Assembly (NCBI RefSeq): GCF_023716665.1
Contig: NZ_CP071860.1
Span: 434,001-498,000 of the forward strand
DNA: 64,000 nt
From: Vibrio sp. SCSIO 43135
Lineage (GTDB): Bacteria; Pseudomonadota; Gammaproteobacteria; Enterobacterales; Vibrionaceae
Direction: 5' to 3'
Under the pieces are notes generated by a model, which was not told the origin of the DNA, made no database searches, and saw only the letters and a program-made list of their open reading frames with translations. This document shows, piece by piece, positions 36,758 to 45,051 of the stretch. The stretch's first letter is position 1. The number at the start of each line of letters is the position of its first letter. Made by a program: the position numbers and the translations under genes.

Positions 36758-38095
36758 ATGACAAACCAATTTGTACTTGGCTCCAATCGAAAAATAGATC
36801 CGTCACGTCGACGTGCCGCACAATTAAAACCAGATGGAAGCGTGAACGACAATGATCGAGTCGAAATTGGGCCTACTGCTCTTGCATTCCAAGAATGGGC
36901 TGACCTAGGTCTCACTCCCCCAAATCTACAGAAAATGCGAGAGTATCGATTAAAACGCATTGTAGACCAGTTGCAAGCCCGTGACTTAGCAGGGGTGTTG
37001 TTATTTGATCCTTTGAACATTCGATATGCAACAGATTCTACCAACATGCAGCTTTGGATTGCACACAACCACGCTCGTGCTTGTTTTGTATCTGCAGAGG
37101 GCTACATGATTCTTTGGGATTTCCATAACTGTGAACATTTATCCGCACACCTACCGCTTGTGAAAGAAGTACGTAATGGAGCGTCATTCTTCTACTTCGA
37201 AACTGGAAATCGAACCAATGAACACGCCCATCATTTTGCAAAAGAGATTGCAGACATCGTTAAGCGTCACGGTGGTGGGAGCAATCGTATCGCTGTAGAC
37301 AAGATAGAGATTGTTGGTTTGCGTGAGCTCGATAAGCAAGGCCTTGATATCTTTGATGGCCAAGAAGTGATGGAGCTAGCTAGAGCAGTCAAAAACATTG
37401 ATGAGATCAACGCAATGCGCTGTTCGATTGCTTCGACAGAGATTGCAATGAAAAAAATGCAAGAGGCAACTGTTCCTGGCGTCACTGAAAACGATATTTG
37501 GTCGGTGTTACATGCTGAAAACATTAAGCGCGGTGGTGAATGGATAGAGTGTCGAATCCTGTCTTCAGGACCTCGTACAAACCCATGGTTCCAAGAGTGC
37601 GGCCCTCGCGTAGTTAAAGAAGGAGAGCTGTTAGCTTTTGATACCGATCTCATTGGTCCTTATGGATTCTGTGCAGACCTATCACGCACGTGGCTAATCG
37701 GTGATGTAGAAGCTACCGAAGAACAGAGACATTTATACCGCGTGGCCTATGAACATATCCAACACAATATGGAAATACTAAAACCAGGTATGACATTCGA
37801 AGAAGTAACACGCTCTGGCCTTTTACTTCCTGAAAAATACCGACCACAACGCTATGGAGTAATGATGCACGGTGTCGGTTTATGCGATGAGTACCCTTCA
37901 ATACGATATCCAGAAGATCTAGAAGGTCATGGGTATGACGGTGTATTGGAGCCAGGCATGGCACTTTGTGTTGAGGCATATGTTGGCGCTGTTGACGGCA
38001 AAGAAGGGGTCAAATTGGAAGACCAAGTCATTATCACAGAGGATGGGTTTGAAAACCTAACGAACTACCCATTTGAAAAAGAGTTATTAAAGTAG
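36758..38095 (+). CDS. dddP: DMSP lyase DddP
   Basis: 445 residues; DddP is about 445 residues long. An M24-fold enzyme. The N-terminal half reads KIDPSR, then NDNDRVEIGPTALAFQEWAD, MREYRLKR and FDPLNIRYATDSTNMQLW, matching DddP as I remember it (same spacing). Metal and catalytic residues line up at the numbering known for DddP: D295 and D297 (AFDTDLIG), D307 (CADLSR), H371, E406, E421, and the catalytic Asp D377 in HGVGLCDEYP. DddP splits dimethylsulfoniopropionate to DMS and acrylate. A BCCT transporter follows after 9 bases. DddP is typical of roseobacters and few gammaproteobacteria, so transfer is likely. Confidence 0.92.
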   Translation: MTNQFVLGSNRKIDPSRRRAAQLKPDGSVNDNDRVEIGPTALAFQEWADLGLTPPNLQKMREYRLKRIVDQLQARDLAGVLLFDPLNIRYATDSTNMQLWIAHNHARACFVSAEGYMILWDFHNCEHLSAHLPLVKEVRNGASFFYFETGNRTNEHAHHFAKEIADIVKRHGGGSNRIAVDKIEIVGLRELDKQGLDIFDGQEVMELARAVKNIDEINAMRCSIASTEIAMKKMQEATVPGVTENDIWSVLHAENIKRGGEWIECRILSSGPRTNPWFQECGPRVVKEGELLAFDTDLIGPYGFCADLSRTWLIGDVEATEEQRHLYRVAYEHIQHNMEILKPGMTFEEVTRSGLLLPEKYRPQRYGVMMHGVGLCDEYPSIRYPEDLEGHGYDGVLEPGMALCVEAYVGAVDGKEGVKLEDQVIITEDGFENLTNYPFEKELLK

Positions 38096-38104
38096 GAGCA
38101 GCAC

Positions 38105-39706
38105 ATGACATCCGTACCTAAAAACACTCATAAATTACTTGTAAGCGCAGGAGCTGGGATAATTTTAACTCTGTGCTTTGTCTATGTATTACTTGCTCCA
38201 GAAGCAAGCACTGACATGTTCTCAAATTTGAAAAACTACATCGCGCATAAGTTTGCCTGGTTTTATATGGGCAGTGTCGCATTGTTTATCTCTATCTTAA
38301 TTTTTAGTGCATGTAGCCGTGTTGGAGATTTAAGGCTCGGTAAAGATAATGAGAGACCTGAATTTTCAGGGTTTGCATGGGGTTCGATGCTCTTTAGCAC
38401 AGGAATGGGCATTGGGCTTGTTTTTTTCGGCGTCGCTGAGCCTGTTATGCACTACATGAACCCTCCGATCGTGGAGGCTCAAACCGATGTCGCAGTTAGA
38501 GAAGCAATGAATATCACCTTCTTTCACTGGGGAATCAATGCATGGGCTATTTACACCATTGTAGCGCTTGTTATTTCTTACGCAGCCTATCGCAAAGGCC
38601 GTCCACTAGAAATGCGAAGTGCATTTTACCCAATCTTTGGCGAGCGAATCAACGGACCATTGGGCGTAGCCATTGATGTCTTTGCTGTGCTCGCCACAGT
38701 GGTTGGTATCGTTACCCCTTTAGGATTTGGTGTTCAGCAAATAAACACTGGCTTAAATTACGTACTTGGCGTTGAGATCAGCACAGGCAATCAAATTGTC
38801 CTGATTACAATCATTGGTGTAATGACATGTATTTCGTTAGTACTTGGTCTAAAGAAAGGGATTAAAGCGCTATCACTCATCAATATTTGTGTCGCCATTG
38901 GACTAATGACATACGTCTTCTTAGCCTCTAATACCACCTTCATCCTCAACTCAACCGTTGAAAATATTGGCAACTATTTAGCGAGCTTTGTACCACTGTC
39001 GTTTGATACTTATACCTTTACCAACCCTGATTGGTTTTATGGTTGGACTCTCTTTTACTGGGCGTGGTGGATTGCCTTTGCTGCGCCAACTGGATTGTTC
39101 ATCGCTCGAATTTCACGTGGTAGAACAATACGAGAGTTCGTAGTTGGAGTACTAGTTATTCCTGTAGGTTTTTCTTTCGCATGGCTGACAATATTTGGTA
39201 ATAGTGCGTTGGATCTTATTCATAACCAAGGTATTGAGGAGCTAAGCACTGCTGTAATGACAAACTCTTCATCAGCACTGTTTAAGTTTTTTGAGTTGGT
39301 ATCTGATTGGAGTCTGCCTAGTTACCTAGCACTATTCAGCATTTTCGTATTCTTTATCACGACCTCTGATTCGGGCACGCTTGTAATCAATACACTGACA
39401 TCAAAGGACGAAGACAATGCTCCGATTTCACAACGCATTGGCTGGGTAATTGCTATTTCTGGCATCACTAGCTTGTTGTTAATGAGTGGAGGTATGACAG
39501 CTATTCAATCACTACTCGTTATTATGGGATGTCCTTTTGCCATTATGGTAACGATGATGAGTTATGGGTTTATGAAATCTGTGTATCTTGAAGTATATGC
39601 TCCAGCTACCAAAACGAGAGGAGCGGAATTGGATGAAGTGATTAGAAAAGCAGAGCAAACGGAGATTGAATATAGAAAAGCTCAAGTCATCCATGGTGGT
39701 AAGTAA
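38105..39706 (+). CDS. BCCT-family osmolyte transporter (likely DMSP/betaine type)
   Basis: 533 residues, about twelve helices, with the BCCT signature LFYWAWWIAFAAPTGLFIAR and GMGIGLVFFGVAEPVMHY in helix 3. BCCT proteins take up betaine, carnitine, choline or DMSP with Na+ or H+. Nine bases from the dddP stop, so it is in the same transcript and most likely the DMSP uptake protein. No regulatory C-terminal domain of the osmosensing type is obvious. Confidence 0.9.
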   Translation: MTSVPKNTHKLLVSAGAGIILTLCFVYVLLAPEASTDMFSNLKNYIAHKFAWFYMGSVALFISILIFSACSRVGDLRLGKDNERPEFSGFAWGSMLFSTGMGIGLVFFGVAEPVMHYMNPPIVEAQTDVAVREAMNITFFHWGINAWAIYTIVALVISYAAYRKGRPLEMRSAFYPIFGERINGPLGVAIDVFAVLATVVGIVTPLGFGVQQINTGLNYVLGVEISTGNQIVLITIIGVMTCISLVLGLKKGIKALSLINICVAIGLMTYVFLASNTTFILNSTVENIGNYLASFVPLSFDTYTFTNPDWFYGWTLFYWAWWIAFAAPTGLFIARISRGRTIREFVVGVLVIPVGFSFAWLTIFGNSALDLIHNQGIEELSTAVMTNSSSALFKFFELVSDWSLPSYLALFSIFVFFITTSDSGTLVINTLTSKDEDNAPISQRIGWVIAISGITSLLLMSGGMTAIQSLLVIMGCPFAIMVTMMSYGFMKSVYLEVYAPATKTRGAELDEVIRKAEQTEIEYRKAQVIHGGK

Positions 39707-40157
39707 TAATATTGAGTTAGATTACGTAAGATCAATAATATAGACGATTCACTGACTATACAGCTCTCCTCACTTTCAAGTTCCTCCTTAGAGCTACTTT
39801 TGAGTAGGAGAGCACTCAAAAGTCCACACTTCTCATATACATCTGCATAAAAGGTTGGACACCAGTTTAAGTGTCTTTCCATACACAAAGTTGTCAATGA
39901 TTTGCTAAATTAAAATAGTCACTGACTCACTTTTGTCCAACGATGTTTCAGCCCGACTGGTTTGGGACTAACTTCAGTCGGCATCTACGAATCTAAGTAC
40001 CTAAACTCTAATTTGCCCCAAAGTTACTTAGCGCAACAATATTGACTTGTTTCTTGCATCACTAGTGACCTACTTTTACTAATGATTAATTATACAATCA
40101 GTTTTGCCCATTTCCTTCCAACTACAATCGTGATGACCAAATAAGAAGGAGGTCATT
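39707..40157. other. Intergenic region between BCCT and integrase
   Basis: 450 bp without a convincing gene. Includes an ACTCacTTTTGtCC repeat at 39924-39945 related to sequences at 30809 and 47135. AT-rich. The minus-strand frame 39682-39897 is judged non-coding. Confidence 0.4.
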
Positions 40158-40754
40158 ATGGTGGTTTTCAACAAAACAAAACGAAGTGGCGTCAAAAAGT
40201 CTTTTCGGCTTGAGGAAATTTGGCGGATCAGAACCAGACTAGAGATTGAAAATAGTTTGATGCAGCTTGCGCTACTTAACTTAGCTATTGATAGCAAACT
40301 TAGAGAAAGTGACTTGCTCTCGCTCAGGGTTTGCGATGTATCTTCTCAAGGTAGGATATTCAGTTGTGTTAAGCATACTCAACGAGAAACAGACATTGAA
40401 GTTCAATTTGAAATAACGACAAGAACTCAACAAAGTCTAATGAAATGGATTTTGATTTCTGCTTTAGACGCCAGCGATTTTCTTTTTCCAAGCCAAAGAC
40501 GAGAGCAACAACCAATTAGTTATTCGTACTATAGGTCCCTAGTCAGAAAGTGGGCATCAGATCTTGGGTTGGATTCTCATCTTTATGGTACTCACTCAAT
40601 GAGGCGAACCAAAGCTACATTAGTCTATGCAAAAACGAAAAACATTCGAGTGGTGCAGCTTTTACTGGGACATACAAAGGTAGATAACACGATTCGCTAT
40701 CTTGGTGTTGAACTAGAAGATGCATTATTACTTTCAGAAGACACTGATTGTTAG
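40158..40754 (+). CDS. Small tyrosine recombinase/integrase (catalytic domain)
   Basis: 198 residues, consisting mostly of the catalytic domain, like FimB/FimE-size enzymes. Conserved residues: Arg in SKLRESDLLSL, HSMRR (H and R), LLGHTKVDNT (His) and Tyr in TIRYLGV. A perfect ribosome site (AAGGAGGTCATT) precedes the ATG. At the right edge of the DMSP block, so it may have integrated it, or may invert nearby DNA. A SAM-like arm domain is lacking. Confidence 0.87.
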   Translation: MVVFNKTKRSGVKKSFRLEEIWRIRTRLEIENSLMQLALLNLAIDSKLRESDLLSLRVCDVSSQGRIFSCVKHTQRETDIEVQFEITTRTQQSLMKWILISALDASDFLFPSQRREQQPISYSYYRSLVRKWASDLGLDSHLYGTHSMRRTKATLVYAKTKNIRVVQLLLGHTKVDNTIRYLGVELEDALLLSEDTDC

Positions 40755-40845
40755 TTGAAAGGAGCCCTATTTCTTAGGGTTCCAATTAGCTAGTCTCTGA
40801 CAGTCTGTGACCCTATATGAGTCATTCCATATACTCTTAAGAGTA

Positions 40846-40862
40846 GGTTACTAAAAGTATAC
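40846..40862 (+). promoter_or_regulatory. Redox-block operator 1 (GGTTACTAAAAGTATAC), upstream of mdaB copy 1
   Basis: Imperfect palindrome GGTTACT-AAA-AGTATAC, found near four promoters between 40.8 and 45 kb. Likely an HxlR-family operator (the regulator is at 41703). Confidence 0.65.
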
Positions 40863-40881
40863 TAATTGTAATCCAATATCA

Positions 40882-40898
40882 GGTAACTAATATATACC
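40882..40898 (+). promoter_or_regulatory. Redox-block operator 2, upstream of mdaB copy 1
   Basis: GGTAACTAATATATACC, a second copy of the same 17-base pattern 36 bp downstream of operator 1. Confidence 0.5.
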
Positions 40899-40963
40899 GC
40901 AAGACACAAGAGACGAGGGTTTCATTTGTGTATCCAATCTATTTTTTTGCGGAGTAATTAGCT

Positions 40964-41548
40964 ATGAGTAACGTTCTTATCATCAATGCCCACGAACCAT
41001 CACCATTCTCAGAAGGTAAACTTAACGCTTCTTTGGTAGATAAAGCGGCGACATTATTAGAACAGAAAGGTCATTCAGTTCGTATCGTAACCATGCAAGA
41101 GGAATGGGTCGTTGATGAACAGTTAGCGCATTTTGAGTGGGCTGATCGTGTTATTCTGCAATCCCCAGTAAACTGGATGACGATCCCTTGGTCTTTCAAA
41201 AAATATATGGATGAAGTATTCACTGCTGGTATGGGCGGCGCATTGTGTGCTTTTGATGGTCGTAGCGCAGAAGAGCCAACTAAGAACTATGGTACAGGTG
41301 GCACGCGTACTAACACCAAATATATGCTTTCACTGACATTTAACGCACCAAAAGAATCTTTTGATGATCAAGATGAATTCTTATTCCAAGGTAAAGGTGT
41401 GGATGATTTAATGTTCCACATGCACGCTAACTTTCGTTTCTTTGGTATGTCAGCATTGCCGACTTTCGCTTGTTATGACGTGATGAAGAATGGCGATATT
41501 GAAAATGACTTTGCACGCTTTGAATCGCACCTTAATGAGCTATTTTAA
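40964..41548 (+). CDS. mdaB: NAD(P)H quinone reductase MdaB, copy 1
   Basis: 194 residues, flavodoxin fold of the MdaB/YwrO group. The start NVLIINAH (FMN loop), [28 protein letters not shown] and [10 protein letters not shown] match E. coli MdaB. Reduces quinones by two electrons, protecting from electrophiles. About 22 residues differ from the second copy at 44164-44748, in opposite orientation. Two palindromic operators lie in its promoter region, and an HxlR regulator gene follows. Confidence 0.9.
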   Translation: MSNVLIINAHEPSPFSEGKLNASLVDKAATLLEQKGHSVRIVTMQEEWVVDEQLAHFEWADRVILQSPVNWMTIPWSFKKYMDEVFTAGMGGALCAFDGRSAEEPTKNYGTGGTRTNTKYMLSLTFNAPKESFDDQDEFLFQGKGVDDLMFHMHANFRFFGMSALPTFACYDVMKNGDIENDFARFESHLNELF

Positions 41549-41702
41549 TTAACAAGACCAGTAGGGTTCGTTAATTACCTCTACTGAGAACTTAATTCAA
41601 TTGGCGCGTAGTGCTACTATGGCGCAAGACTTAAACCAGATATTTGTGGCTTCTTTCAATGAATGAACCCCTGCTATCTGGTTTCTTGATTAGTGAGGTT
41701 GT

Positions 41703-42068
41703 ATGAAAGCAAGAGTAGAAATAGGCCCCAAAGGACGTAAGAATGTTACCAATGCCTGCTCTGAGCCTTGTGCGATAGAAAAAGGCATGCGGATCTTGGG
41801 TTCTAAGTGGAAAGGTTCCATCATCTACCACCTGAAAGACGGCCCAGTCAGATTTAATGATCTTACAAGAATGTTGGGCGGAGCCAGTAAGAAGATGGTT
41901 GACCAACGCCTAAAAGAGCTAGAAAGTGAAAATATGGTGGTACGTCGCGTGATCAATGACAAGCCACTAGCGGTGAGTTATGAGCTGACTGAGTTTGGCA
42001 CAAGCGCTCTGACGATTCTTGATGAATTGAGGAAGTGGTCTGAAAGTAACAATGTTCAGATTAAATAA
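41703..42068 (+). CDS. HxlR-family transcriptional regulator
   Basis: 121 residues with the HxlR winged helix: CAIEKGMRILGSKWKGSIIYHL, then FNDLTRMLGGASKKMVDQRLKELE. Two cysteines in the N-terminal segment (NACSEPCAIEKG) could sense thiol-reactive agents, as in YodB/QorR/HypR relatives. Probably represses the surrounding mdaB, peroxiredoxin and LtrA genes by binding the repeated palindrome; autoregulation is likely but no site was seen directly upstream of it. Confidence 0.88.
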   Translation: MKARVEIGPKGRKNVTNACSEPCAIEKGMRILGSKWKGSIIYHLKDGPVRFNDLTRMLGGASKKMVDQRLKELESENMVVRRVINDKPLAVSYELTEFGTSALTILDELRKWSESNNVQIK

Positions 42069-42175
42069 TGTGCCGTTCAACAGTGTTGGCTAAAACAATC
42101 ACTGACAACCGAATTAAAAAAGGCAACCTGTTACGAGGTTGCCTTTTTTCATTCTTGCCTTGTGAGGTTTGAGAC

Positions 42176-42715
42176 TTAGTAGTCTAGCGTTCCTCGGATT
42201 GGGTAATGGTTGTTTGGATCGCGAATCCAGGCCAAACCGCGAGTTAATGCGCCAAGCTCTGGTCTTACAAATGGGTTGTTTGATAAGTCAACGACATGGA
42301 CATTGCCGTGCTCATTGACGACAAATAGCCCTGGCTCTGCAAAGTTATGGTCCGTTTCTGCTTCAGAACGCGGTAGAGAAATATAAAGTCCTAACGTCTT
42401 CATTTGTTGCTCACTTAGGCCATAAGCAATTGGGAAGCTGATATCGAGCTTTTCTAGATGTTGCTCTAATTGTTGCTTTGAATCGCCAGAGACAGCCAAA
42501 ATATCAACGCCTGCATCGCTGAAGGCCTGTTTGTAGGTCTCAATTTCATTAAGGTATTTGGTGCAAAGTGGACAATGCTTACCACGATAGATAAACACCG
42601 CTTGCCATGTTGCATCACCTTGAGGTTGACCTAGCGTAACTTTGGTCCCATCCAAGGTTGTTGCTTCTAATGTAGGGAAAGTGTCACCGGCTTTGAGCTT
42701 CTGTGAGTATGTCAT
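42176..42715 (-). CDS. Peroxiredoxin-like (AhpC/TSA) protein
   Basis: 179 residues from ATG 42715 (AAGGAGTCGAG before it). Thioredoxin fold with CPLC in KHCPLCTKYLNEIE at about residue 50, matching AhpC/TSA relatives of the peroxiredoxin-like family. Function as a peroxidase or disulfide reductase is untested. One palindromic operator lies upstream at 42786. Confidence 0.83.
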   Translation of the reverse strand: MTYSQKLKAGDTFPTLEATTLDGTKVTLGQPQGDATWQAVFIYRGKHCPLCTKYLNEIETYKQAFSDAGVDILAVSGDSKQQLEQHLEKLDISFPIAYGLSEQQMKTLGLYISLPRSEAETDHNFAEPGLFVVNEHGNVHVVDLSNNPFVRPELGALTRGLAWIRDPNNHYPIRGTLDY

Positions 42716-42786
42716 CTCGACTCCTTGAATTGGGTTTACAACTAAGTAGATAAAAAGATAAGCCACTAGGAAACCAGTTGCAACTG

Positions 42787-42803
42787 GTATACTTTTAGTA
42801 ACC
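42787..42803 (-). promoter_or_regulatory. Redox-block operator 3, upstream of the peroxiredoxin-like gene
   Basis: On the minus strand GGTTACTAAAAGTATAC, identical to operator 1; with the next base it becomes an 18-base GGTTAC...GTATACC. Confidence 0.7.
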
Positions 42804-42854
42804 TAGTTATGGGCGTGAGAATGTCTACCTCGTCTGGATGAAAACGGCAAAGCA

Positions 42855-43511
42855 TTATTCTGCATCCGCCTTAGCCATCAGTTCAGATAGGATTTGTTTA
42901 TAACCTTCAACTGGGTGCGCCCCAGAAACGCCAGACTCACGGTTGAAGACGACCGTTGGCACACTTGAAACACCCATTTGCTGCCATTGTTTCTCTGCGT
43001 TACGTATCGCACTACGTTGCTCCGCATCATTTAGCCAGCGCATTCCTTCTTCAGGGTCAAGGCCTACAAAGATTAGCTCTTGCTTGAGAATCTCGCGGTC
43101 AGAGACGTCTTTCTGCTCACTGAAAAATGCGGTAAATAAACGCATTTTTAGTTCAGTCTGCTTGCCCAAACTCTTGGCGTAATCAAGCAGAAGGTGTGCG
43201 TCAAATGTGTTCACCATCTTCATGTCATCAAAGTAGTTAAACTTGAAGCCATGCTCCGCGCCAATGCTGGCGATACGAATACGCGCGTTTTTACTTTCCT
43301 CTACGCTACTGCCATATTTACGTGCAACGTGCTGACGAAGGTTTTCTCCCTCAGCAGGCATATCCGGATTGAGCTCAAAAGGTTGCCATTCAATCTCGAT
43401 GCGGTCTTCAATGCCAAGCTCTTTAATAGCGGCTTGTAAGTGGTTGTAACCAATAATGCACCAAGGGCAAACGACATCACTAATAATGTCGAGTTTAATC
43501 ATATTACTCAT
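42855..43511 (-). CDS. DsbA-family oxidoreductase (FrnE-like)
   Basis: 218 residues; begins KLDIISDVVCPWCIIGYNHL with the CPWC active site and no signal peptide, hence cytoplasmic FrnE/HCCA-isomerase type. The C-terminal part reads QQMGVSSVPTVVFN (cis-Pro). Third gene of the mdaB2 operon, 75 bp after the AhpD-like gene. Likely disulfide or glutathione-linked chemistry in stress response. Confidence 0.88.
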   Translation of the reverse strand: MSNMIKLDIISDVVCPWCIIGYNHLQAAIKELGIEDRIEIEWQPFELNPDMPAEGENLRQHVARKYGSSVEESKNARIRIASIGAEHGFKFNYFDDMKMVNTFDAHLLLDYAKSLGKQTELKMRLFTAFFSEQKDVSDREILKQELIFVGLDPEEGMRWLNDAEQRSAIRNAEKQWQQMGVSSVPTVVFNRESGVSGAHPVEGYKQILSELMAKADAE

Positions 43512-43586
43512 GATGATTCCTTATTAGAAAGTACTGTAGGCGTTACGCAAACAGTACTTGAGTGGTGTTATTGCTGTTGATTTAGA

Positions 43587-44153
43587 TTAACGCTCGTTAG
43601 GATGCGTCCACGCATATTTTTGGAATGGCGCATCAGGTTCAGTATGTGCCAGTGCGTTAGTGAAGTTCGAGATAAGCTTTGCAGACAAACCCGTCAATAC
43701 TTCAAGTGCTTGACGCTTGGTGAAACCTGCATCTAGGAAGGCTTGCAGTCTTTTATCACCAATATGACCACGGTTATCAAGCAGCTCTTTGGTAAAATCA
43801 TGCAACGCTTGTAACTTCACATCAGGAATTGGAGTACCTTCGCGCAGCGCTTCAATCACTTCATCTGGCATTTTGCCTGCTTTCATCATCCATGTATGAC
43901 CCGGAACGCAGTAGTGACAGTTGTTCTCAAAGTTCGCTGTCATGAAGACCACCTGCTGCTCTAGCGGGCTGAATGTTGTGTTCTTGATAAACAGTTCGAA
44001 AACCGTGTTGTATGCTTCGTACGTCGCTGGTGCTTCAGCAAGAACTGCGTGCAGATTGGGTAGCATGCCAAAGCCTTTAAGAGACTGTTCCACCAGAGCT
44101 TTAGACTCTTCAGGCGCAGTTTCGGCGTTGTAATAAGTAAATTCAGTGCTCAT
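43587..44153 (-). CDS. Carboxymuconolactone decarboxylase/AhpD-like protein
   Basis: 188 residues. Active-site motif NNCHYCVPGHTWMM (CxxC with a following His) in a helical CMD fold, as in AhpD-type alkyl hydroperoxidases. Follows mdaB2 after 10 bases; the two are cotranscribed. Suggested to reduce hydroperoxides or handle disulfide exchange. Confidence 0.87.
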   Translation of the reverse strand: MSTEFTYYNAETAPEESKALVEQSLKGFGMLPNLHAVLAEAPATYEAYNTVFELFIKNTTFSPLEQQVVFMTANFENNCHYCVPGHTWMMKAGKMPDEVIEALREGTPIPDVKLQALHDFTKELLDNRGHIGDKRLQAFLDAGFTKRQALEVLTGLSAKLISNFTNALAHTEPDAPFQKYAWTHPNER

Positions 44154-44163
44154 GGGTATCTCC

Positions 44164-44748
44164 TTAGAAGTTAGCGTCTAGGTGCGCTTCAAAACGAGCG
44201 AAATCATTTTCGATGTCACCATTTTTCATTACGTCATAACACGCAAACGTTGGTAGTGCAGACATACCAAAGAAACGGAAGTTTGCGTGCATATGGAACA
44301 TCAAATCATCAACGCTACGACCTTGGAATAGGTATTCATTTTCATCATTAAATGACTCTTCAGGTGCATTGAATGTGAAAGACAGCATGTATTTTGTGTT
44401 AGTGCGAGTGCCGCCCGTACCGTAGTTCTTCTTCGGTTCTTCTGCGCTGCGACCATCAAATGCACATAGCGCCCCCCCCATACCAGCGGTGAATACCTCA
44501 TCCATGTATTTTTTAAATGACCATGGAATCGTCATCCAGTTAACAGGAGACTGAAGGATTACGCGGTCTGCCCATTCAAAGTGCGCCAGTTGCTCATCAA
44601 CGACAATTTCATCTTGCATGGTAACCACACGAACCTCATGACCTTTTGACTCTAGCTTGGTGCGAGCTTTCTCGACTAGAGCAGCATTTAGCTTACCTTC
44701 AGAAAATGGCGATGGCTCGTGTGCGTTAATGATTAGAACGTTACTCAT
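44164..44748 (-). CDS. mdaB: NAD(P)H quinone reductase MdaB, copy 2 (inverted relative to copy 1)
   Basis: 194 residues, the same flavodoxin-like MdaB; about 89 percent identical by eye to copy 1 at 40964-41548 and in the opposite direction. The two make a large inverted repeat around 2.6 kb. First gene of an operon with the AhpD-like and DsbA-like genes, with one palindromic operator upstream. Confidence 0.9.
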   Translation of the reverse strand: MSNVLIINAHEPSPFSEGKLNAALVEKARTKLESKGHEVRVVTMQDEIVVDEQLAHFEWADRVILQSPVNWMTIPWSFKKYMDEVFTAGMGGALCAFDGRSAEEPKKNYGTGGTRTNTKYMLSFTFNAPEESFNDENEYLFQGRSVDDLMFHMHANFRFFGMSALPTFACYDVMKNGDIENDFARFEAHLDANF

Positions 44749-44844
44749 GATAATTAACCCTTTAATAAATTGACTGCTTTACATAGCGAAGAAGATATCG
44801 CTGTCTTGTGGTTTATTATGGTTACCTAGAATTAGACTACAACT

Positions 44845-44862
44845 GGTTAACTTTTAGTAACC
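44845..44862 (-). promoter_or_regulatory. Redox-block operator 4, upstream of mdaB copy 2
   Basis: Minus strand GGTTACTAAAAGTTAACC, one internal change from operator 1 and more palindromic; about 100 bp before the mdaB2 start. Confidence 0.65.
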
Positions 44863-44957
44863 ACCGTAAATCCCAGCGAAATTAACAATAAGTTATTGTT
44901 TAATATGTTTTTTATTTTTTAAGGTTACCGGGGGGAGAGCGTAGGTAAGCAGAAATA

Positions 44958-44974
44958 GGTTACCAAAAGGATAC
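44958..44974 (+). promoter_or_regulatory. Redox-block operator 5, upstream of ltrA
   Basis: GGTTACCAAAAGGATAC, two changes from operator 1, about 80 bp before the LtrA start. Confidence 0.5.
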
Positions 44975-45051
44975 TACTTGAAATATCGCAGGAGGTTACA
45001 ATAATAAACCACATAAACAGAATAGAGTACTAACCTATAGGACATAACTGT

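Noticed and set aside
36758..38095. Ectoine hydrolase (DoeA) or Xaa-Pro dipeptidase identity for the M24-fold gene
   Set aside because: The N-terminal motifs and catalytic Asp at +6 from the metal His match DddP better; no ectoine-degradation partners nearby.
39682..39897. 71-residue minus-strand ORF after the BCCT gene
   Set aside because: No ribosome site, no recognisable pattern; serine/leucine runs look random.
44755..44850. Additional redox-block operator at 44820
   Set aside because: GGTTACCTAGAATTAGAC shares only the first half-site, so not counted.
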